A stretch of 64,000 nt of DNA from Anaerolineales bacterium. Lineage in GTDB: Bacteria; Chloroflexota; Anaerolineae; Anaerolineales; Villigracilaceae. The stretch's first letter is position 1, and every line of letters begins with the position of its first letter. A program made the translations under genes and the position numbers. The notes below the pieces were generated by a model, which searched no databases, was not told where the DNA came from, and saw only the letters and a list, made by a program, of their open reading frames with translations. Shown in pieces: positions 59,149 through 64,000 of the stretch. The stretch is from positions 2,108,001 through 2,172,000 of the forward strand of contig CP129481.1 of NCBI GenBank assembly GCA_030583905.1, read 5' to 3'.

Positions 59149-60339
59149 ATGCCGCTTACACTTCTGCTCGATCTCGACGACACCCTGCTCAACACCAACC
59201 TGCAAGCGTTCGTTCCCGCCTATTTCCAGGCGCTTTCAAAGCAACTTGCGCCGCATATTGCACCTGACTTAATGTTCCGCGCCCTGCTTTCCGGCACGCG
59301 CCTGATGAACGAGAGTGACGATTTTTCGCACACCCTGCGCGATGTCTTCGATGCGGATTTCTACCCTCAACTGAGCGTCTCGCGCGGCGAACTCGACCCC
59401 GAGATCGAAAACTTTTACGACAATATTTTCCCAACCCTGCAAAGCCTGACCACCCCTGTCTCAGACGCAAAATCGTTTGTGGATTGGGCGTTTGCACAGG
59501 GGTATCGCATTGCCATTGCCACCGATCCGCTTCTGCCGCGCAAAGCCGCGTATCACCGCCTGCGCTGGGCGGGGTTGGATCCGCAGCGGTTTGAACTTGT
59601 CACTGCCTTCGATGATTTTCATTTTTCCAAGACCCATCCCGCCTATTATGCTGAAACACTTGGTCGGCTGGGTTGGAATGATGGTCCCGTGTTGATGGTC
59701 GGGAACGACATTGAGCGTGACATTATTCCGGCGAAGAAGCTCGGGCTGGCGACCTATCATGTGGATAAAGAACCCGCCTCCGGGTCCGGACCTGAAGCGG
59801 ATGCGCGCGGCACATTATCGGATCTGCGTCTATGGCTTGAATCTACTAACCTCGAATCCCTGAAGCCATCCTTCAAATCCAGCGATTCTGTTCTGGGCAT
59901 TATGTCATCCACGCCTGCCGTGTTGAACAGTCTGTTGCGCGATTTGGATGCCGCAGCCTGGACTCGCAAATCATCCAGGGACGGCTGGTGTATGCTTGAA
60001 TTGATCTGCCATTTGCGCGACACCGAACGTGAGATCCATCACCTGCAATTGAAACTGTTTGAGGGGCAGGATGAGCCGTTCATCCCGCGCCCGGATACGG
60101 GTGTGTGGGCGAGTCAACGCGATTATCTGCAGGAGGACGGCGCGGCATCCCTGCATGAGTTCAATGATGCGAGGCGTATAACCATTGACTTGTTGCAGAA
60201 CCTTCCCGCGGATGCGTGGGAAAGGAAGGCGCGTCATGCCATTTTCGGACCGACCAATTTCTTGGAAGTGGCTGGATTTATGGCTGAGCATGACCGCATG
60301 CACATTCAACAGGCGTGGTCGATATTGAAGAAACTGTAG
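59149..60339 (+). CDS. HAD-superfamily hydrolase fused to a DinB-like four-helix domain
   Basis: The protein has 396 residues. Residues ~1-220 form a HAD phosphatase: motif I LLLDLDDTLLNT, motif II AIATDPLLP, Lys in HFSKTHPAYY, motif IV MVGNDIERDIIPAKK. Residues ~245-395 form a DinB/DfsA-like domain with metal His residues (LICHLRDTEREIHH and AEHDRMHIQQAW). DinB-like domains often act as metal-dependent thiol transferases. The fused pair is uncommon. A terminator hairpin follows. Confidence 0.85.
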   Translation: MPLTLLLDLDDTLLNTNLQAFVPAYFQALSKQLAPHIAPDLMFRALLSGTRLMNESDDFSHTLRDVFDADFYPQLSVSRGELDPEIENFYDNIFPTLQSLTTPVSDAKSFVDWAFAQGYRIAIATDPLLPRKAAYHRLRWAGLDPQRFELVTAFDDFHFSKTHPAYYAETLGRLGWNDGPVLMVGNDIERDIIPAKKLGLATYHVDKEPASGSGPEADARGTLSDLRLWLESTNLESLKPSFKSSDSVLGIMSSTPAVLNSLLRDLDAAAWTRKSSRDGWCMLELICHLRDTEREIHHLQLKLFEGQDEPFIPRPDTGVWASQRDYLQEDGAASLHEFNDARRITIDLLQNLPADAWERKARHAIFGPTNFLEVAGFMAEHDRMHIQQAWSILKKL

Positions 60340-60378
60340 ATCGCGCGTGTCTTCGCGCTTGCAAGCGTGTTATTATGC

Positions 60379-60402
60379 AAAGGACAAGTCCGCTTGTCCT
60401 TT
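60379..60402 (+). terminator. Terminator between the HAD-DinB gene and fabF
   Basis: AAAGGACAAG pairs with CTTGTCCTTT around a 4-base loop, followed by TACTTTTTG. Confidence 0.85.
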
Positions 60403-60429
60403 TACTTTTTGTTCAGGAGAGAGTGATTA

Positions 60430-61668
60430 ATGAGAAAACGAGTCGTAGTGACGGGACTCGGTTGTGTGAGCCCGTTGGGAAATAATGTAAAGGATACATG
60501 GGATGCGCTTTTGGCGGGCAGATCCGGCGCGGCGCCCATTACCGCGTTCGATGCCAGCGCCCATAAAACGAAATTTGCCGCGGAGGTCAAGGGGTTTGAC
60601 GCCGCATCTTTGTTCGGCACGCGCGAAGCCCGCAAGATGGACCGTTTTACGCAGTTTGCAACCGCTGCCGCGTTGGAAGCGCTGGAGCAATCTGGTTTGA
60701 AGATCGACGATACGAACCGCGACCGGATCGGCATCCTGATCGGTTCAGGGATCGGGGGGATCATCACCATGTTGGATCAATACGAAGTCATGAAAGAGCG
60801 CGGACCGGAACGCGTCAGTCCATTTCTGATCCCGATGATGATCTCGGATGGTGCGGCGGGCAACCTCGCCATCCGTGTCGGTGCGCGCGGACCGAACATG
60901 GCGCTGGCGACCGCCTGCGCCTCCGGCACGAACGCGCTCGGCGAGGCGGCGGAGATGATCCGGCGCGGTGCGGCGGATGCGATGATCGCGGGGGCGTCTG
61001 AAGCGTCCATTAGTGCGCTTGCCATGGCGGGCATGAACGTGATGACCGCCTTGTCCACGCGTAACGACGATCCGCAGCGCGCCTCGCGTCCCTTCGATAA
61101 GAACCGTGACGGTTTTCTAATGGCGGAGGGGGCGGGCATATTGGTCCTGGAATCGCTGGAACATGCTCAGGCGCGCGGCGCAACGATTTTGTGCGAGTTT
61201 GCGGGCTACGGTACCTCGGATGACGCCTTCCATATTTCTGCTCCCGCGGAAAATGGGGCGGGAGCCGCGATCTCCATGCAACTGGCGCTGGAAAATGCGG
61301 AGTTTTCGCCCGCCGACATTGACTATATCAATGCGCACGGCACGTCCACGCAGTTGAACGATAAAAGCGAAACCGCCGCCATCAAGACTGTATTCGGCGA
61401 ACATGCGTATAAGGTTCCGGTTTCGTCCACAAAATCCATGACCGGGCACCTATTGGGAGCCTCCGGCGCGCTGGAAGCGGTCGTCGGCGCCCTGACGATC
61501 CTGAATGGTATCGTGCCTGCCACGATCAACTACGAAACCCCCGACCCCGTCTGCGATCTGGATTATGTGCCCAACCAGCCGCGCGAATTGAAAGTGGACC
61601 GCGTGATGTCCAACTCGTTCGGGTTTGGCGGGCACAATGCGACCTTGATATTGAGCCGCCATCGATAA
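60430..61668 (+). CDS. fabF: Beta-ketoacyl-ACP synthase II
   Basis: The protein has 412 residues. Catalytic Cys is in LATACASGTNALG, the His in YINAHGTSTQLND and the second His in KSMTGHLLGASG. It condenses acyl-ACP with malonyl-ACP in fatty-acid elongation. AGGAGAG lies upstream of the ATG. It is separated by only 10 bases from the KAS III gene, so the two are one operon; other fab genes are absent from the window. Confidence 0.95.
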   Translation: MRKRVVVTGLGCVSPLGNNVKDTWDALLAGRSGAAPITAFDASAHKTKFAAEVKGFDAASLFGTREARKMDRFTQFATAAALEALEQSGLKIDDTNRDRIGILIGSGIGGIITMLDQYEVMKERGPERVSPFLIPMMISDGAAGNLAIRVGARGPNMALATACASGTNALGEAAEMIRRGAADAMIAGASEASISALAMAGMNVMTALSTRNDDPQRASRPFDKNRDGFLMAEGAGILVLESLEHAQARGATILCEFAGYGTSDDAFHISAPAENGAGAAISMQLALENAEFSPADIDYINAHGTSTQLNDKSETAAIKTVFGEHAYKVPVSSTKSMTGHLLGASGALEAVVGALTILNGIVPATINYETPDPVCDLDYVPNQPRELKVDRVMSNSFGFGGHNATLILSRHR

Positions 61669-61678
61669 AGGAGACATA

Positions 61679-62782
61679 ATGCCGTACGCACATATCACAG
61701 GCTGGGGTATGTATGCTCCAGAGCCTGTGCTGACAAACGATGACATTGCCAAACTTGTGGATACCAACGACGAGTGGATCCGCGACCGCACGGGTATCCG
61801 CGAACGCCGCATTGCCCGTGACCATGAATTCCCGTCCACGCTGGCGGTGGAAGCGTCCGCCAAGGCGCTTCAGGTGGCGAACCTTGTTCCCACCGAATTG
61901 GACCTGATCATCTGCTCGACCTCCACGCCGGAGTATATTTTCCCCGCCACGGCTTGTATCATTCAAGACCAGCTTGGCGCGAGCAAAGCCGGCGCCTTTG
62001 ACCTGCTTGCCGCCTGTTCGGGCTTCATTTACGCCACCAATATGGCGGCGCAAGCCATTCGCAGCGGCTCCATCAAGAATGCGCTGGTGATCGGCACGGA
62101 AACCCTCTCCCGTTTTGTGAACTGGAAGGACCGCAACACCTGCATCCTGTTCGGGGATGGGGCGGGTGCGTTCGTCCTGCAGGCAAGCGACAAGCCCGGC
62201 GGTGTGCTCTCCGCGGTCATGCACTCGGACGGTTCTGGCGCCGACCTGTTGACCTTACCCGGCGGCGGCTCCCATTATCCCGCCACTGAGGCGACGATTC
62301 ACGACGGAAAGCATTTCATCCAGATGGACGGCAAGGAGGTCTTCCGCTTCGCCACCCGTGTCATGGGGCGCGCCACCCTCGAGTCGCTCGAACTGGCGGG
62401 ATTGACCACGGACGATATCCAATGGATCGTCCCGCATCAGGCGAACTACCGCATCATCGAGACCGCCGCAAAATATCTGAAGCTGCCGATGGACAAGTTC
62501 ATCGTCAATGTGGACCGCTACGGGAACACATCAACAGCTTCGATCCCGATCGCGGCGGTGGAAGCGGTGGAGAAGGAACAGATCAAAAGCGGCGACAAGG
62601 TCGTCTTTGTGGGCTTCGGCGCCGGGCTGACCTGGGGCGCGATGACCGTCGAATGGACGGGTCCCATCTCCTCCAAAAAACCGATGTACCCCAAGCGCTA
62701 CCGTCTGTTCGCCCGCCTGCGCTCGCTGTTACTGCGCGCTGTGCATTTCATCGAAGGCATTCTCTCGCGCCGCGAACTTTAA
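61679..62782 (+). CDS. fabH: Beta-ketoacyl-ACP synthase III (FabH-like) with basic C-terminal tail
   Basis: The protein has 367 residues. Cys in FDLLAACSGFIYA, His in WIVPHQANYRI and Asn in DRYGNTSTASIP form the KAS III triad. It starts fatty-acid synthesis from an acyl-CoA. FabH proteins are usually ~315-335 residues; here a ~35-residue basic hydrophobic tail (YPKRYRLFARLRSLLLRAVH) follows the core and looks like a membrane-associating helix. AAGGAGAC precedes the ATG. Confidence 0.92.
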   Translation: MPYAHITGWGMYAPEPVLTNDDIAKLVDTNDEWIRDRTGIRERRIARDHEFPSTLAVEASAKALQVANLVPTELDLIICSTSTPEYIFPATACIIQDQLGASKAGAFDLLAACSGFIYATNMAAQAIRSGSIKNALVIGTETLSRFVNWKDRNTCILFGDGAGAFVLQASDKPGGVLSAVMHSDGSGADLLTLPGGGSHYPATEATIHDGKHFIQMDGKEVFRFATRVMGRATLESLELAGLTTDDIQWIVPHQANYRIIETAAKYLKLPMDKFIVNVDRYGNTSTASIPIAAVEAVEKEQIKSGDKVVFVGFGAGLTWGAMTVEWTGPISSKKPMYPKRYRLFARLRSLLLRAVHFIEGILSRREL

Positions 62783-62839
62783 GCACGTTCTCATTGATTT
62801 GTGGTACGATTTTCTTGAAATTCAATCAAGGAGTAACGT

Positions 62840-63022
62840 ATGTTGGGTTTGCCGCGTGGTACGGAATGGATCGTCATTCTTGTGATCGTCATCCTCCTGT
62901 TCGGTCCCGGTCGCATCGGCAAGATTGCGAGCGAACTTGGGCGCAGCATCAAGTCTTTCCGTGATGGGTTGGGCGGCAAGGACGATGAAGCCGAAACCCC
63001 TGAGCAGGACGAATCGAAATAG
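62840..63022 (+). CDS. tatA: Twin-arginine translocase subunit TatA/E
   Basis: The protein has 60 residues. A short membrane helix (WIVILVIVILLFGPGRI) with the Phe-Gly hinge is followed by the amphipathic helix KIASELGRSIKSFRDGL and an acidic tail. It forms the pore of the Tat system with TatC, which is not encoded here. AAGGAG precedes the ATG. Confidence 0.93.
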   Translation: MLGLPRGTEWIVILVIVILLFGPGRIGKIASELGRSIKSFRDGLGGKDDEAETPEQDESK

Positions 63023-63025
63023 ATC

Positions 63026-63054
63026 AAAAAAGCTCCCGATACGGGAGCTTTTTT
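63026..63054. terminator. Bidirectional terminator between tatA and mgtC
   Basis: AAAAAAGCTCCCG pairs with CGGGAGCTTTTTT around a 3-base loop. It serves two converging genes. Confidence 0.9.
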
Positions 63055-63079
63055 GATTCAGTGCAAATAATTTGGCGGG

Positions 63080-63721
63080 TTAATAATCGATTTCTTTGAT
63101 CTCTTTGTCTTGCAACATTAACATGATGAATTTTTCGTGATTGTCCGGCGCGCCGATGGTCTTCCATGAGCCGATGATGGACTTTTCCGTCTTGGCTTGG
63201 TGGTGTTCGTACACGGTCAGCGAACATTCCTGCAACGCCGCGCTGACCTTTGCCAGTTTTTGATACTCGCCGGTGGCAAGCACGATGCGGTACGAACGCG
63301 CCTCGCGGATGCGGTCAATGCGCAGTTCGAGACGAGGGAAGACCAACAGCACCAGGATGGTGATGAAGGTGGCGGCAAGCACAAAGTAAAGCTGTCCGGC
63401 TCCAATACCCATGCCGAGCGCCGCCGAGAGCCAGATGGTCGCCGCGGTCGTCAGCCCGGCGATCCTGCCGCCCTCGCGCATGATCGCGCCCGCGCCCAGA
63501 AAGCCGATGCCGGTGACGATATTCGCGGCAACGCGCGTTTGCGTAAAGCCCGGGTCCATGCTGAGTGAAAAGATGGTGAAAAGGGTCGAGCCGAGCGTGA
63601 TCAGGATGATGGTGCGGAAACCTGCCGCCTTGTCCTGATATTCACGTTCCGCGCCGATGATGCCGCCCACCAGCACCGCCATGACGATCTTGATCAAATT
63701 CTCGATAAATAGTGGATCCAT
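63080..63721 (-). CDS. MgtC/SapB family membrane protein
   Basis: The protein has 213 residues. Residues ~5-130 hold the MgtC signature helices: VLVGGIIGAEREYQDKAAG, FRTIILITLGSTLFTIFSL, NIVTGIGFLGAGAIMREG and GLTTAATIWLSAALGMGIG. A cytoplasmic alpha/beta domain follows (~140-213). MgtC proteins inhibit F-ATPase or respond to Mg limitation. GAGGC precedes the ATG. It is 7 bases from the DUF255 gene upstream. Confidence 0.92.
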   Translation of the reverse strand: MDPLFIENLIKIVMAVLVGGIIGAEREYQDKAAGFRTIILITLGSTLFTIFSLSMDPGFTQTRVAANIVTGIGFLGAGAIMREGGRIAGLTTAATIWLSAALGMGIGAGQLYFVLAATFITILVLLVFPRLELRIDRIREARSYRIVLATGEYQKLAKVSAALQECSLTVYEHHQAKTEKSIIGSWKTIGAPDNHEKFIMLMLQDKEIKEIDY

Positions 63722-63728
63722 TTTTGCC

Positions 63729-64000
63729 TCATTGATTATTTAGTTGTTCAACCAGCGCTTCCAATTCGGTCACCGGTTGCTTGCACACAAAGCCCTCGCA
63801 GACGTACGCCGTCGCCCGGCCGCCCAGCATGCTCCTGCCTTCCAGCAGGGCAGGGGAGACTTCTGTTTTGGGATGGGACGAAGCTGCCACCACCACGTTC
63901 GGGCGATAATCTGACTGGATCGCCTTGAGCATCCGCCTGAAATCTTCATCCTGCGCCTCACCCAAGACTGCAACCTGTCTCATCGTCCCCGCGGCAATCT
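63729..64000 (-). CDS. C-terminal end of a DUF255/YyaL-type thioredoxin-domain protein (5' end outside window)
   Basis: The frame stays open to the window edge, so the Met at 63983 is internal. The visible ~90 residues (MRQVAVLGEAQDEDFRRMLK, then AYVCEGFVCKQPVTELEAL) match the end of YyaL/spermatogenesis-associated protein 20-like proteins, ~680 residues with an N-terminal thioredoxin domain and a glycosidase-like middle. The function is unknown. Confidence 0.75.
   Translation of the reverse strand, partial: IAAGTMRQVAVLGEAQDEDFRRMLKAIQSDYRPNVVVAASSHPKTEVSPALLEGRSMLGGRATAYVCEGFVCKQPVTELEALVEQLNNQ

Overview
The window looks like a chromosomal piece of an anaerobic or facultative member of the Chloroflexota, most likely Anaerolineae. 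This is inferred from several things: Thr/Pro-rich surface lipoproteins, many LysM and PG-binding lipoproteins, an archaeal-type ProS, and a selenocysteine formate dehydrogenase beside a [NiFe]-hydrogenase cluster. I see no rRNA or tRNA gene, no CRISPR array and no complete insertion sequence. Most genes lie on the minus strand.

Layout. 1-6.2 kb: a NifU-type Fe-S protein (cut by the window edge), a stand-alone cyclic-nucleotide-binding protein, a TlpA-like thioredoxin, and three tandem LysM-M23 lipoproteins. 6.3-22.7 kb: a ~16 kb minus-strand redox cluster. 22.9-26.3 kb: FdhD, a YHS-like mini-protein, a GH13 alpha-glucosidase and a cytochrome b5-like protein. 26.5-31.3 kb: a GNAT-like enzyme, an alcohol dehydrogenase, two STAS proteins and two membrane-anchored paralogues. 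31.3-33.1 kb: an AT-richer accessory scar with an HNH nuclease, palindromes, tandem 10-bp and 11-bp repeats and a truncated tyrosine-recombinase N-terminus. 33.1-43.1 kb: an EEP nuclease, FtcD, Acs, an FAD oxidoreductase, a HEAT-hydrolase fusion, ProS, a LOG protein and MazG. 43.1-53.3 kb: the CCA enzyme, a DUF2726 protein, a GbsR-controlled operon, an M20 peptidase, a PIG-L deacetylase, RicT, a response regulator and a PG-binding lipoprotein. 53.2-64 kb: a half-length solute-binding protein, a 1268-residue Ig/beta-propeller lipoprotein, EF-P, a HAD-DinB fusion, FabF, FabH, TatA, MgtC and the end of a DUF255/YyaL protein.

The centrepiece is the redox cluster. In transcription order it encodes DRTGG, CBS-HATPase, DRTGG, PHP, then NuoE, HATPase, a HndB-like [2Fe-2S] protein, NuoF, a second NuoE, a second NuoF, a NuoG/HydA-like subunit, the [NiFe]-hydrogenase small and large subunits, a CBS protein, a hydrogenase maturation protease and a formate dehydrogenase. 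The formate dehydrogenase carries an in-frame UGA at its catalytic residue, followed by a clear SECIS hairpin. The order resembles an electron-bifurcating HydABC locus in which the [FeFe] catalytic subunit is absent and a [NiFe] module plus a selenoprotein formate dehydrogenase take its place. I infer a soluble complex linking formate, H2, NAD(H) and possibly ferredoxin, with FdhD encoded nearby for formate dehydrogenase maturation.

All functions are read from motifs by eye; no search was run.
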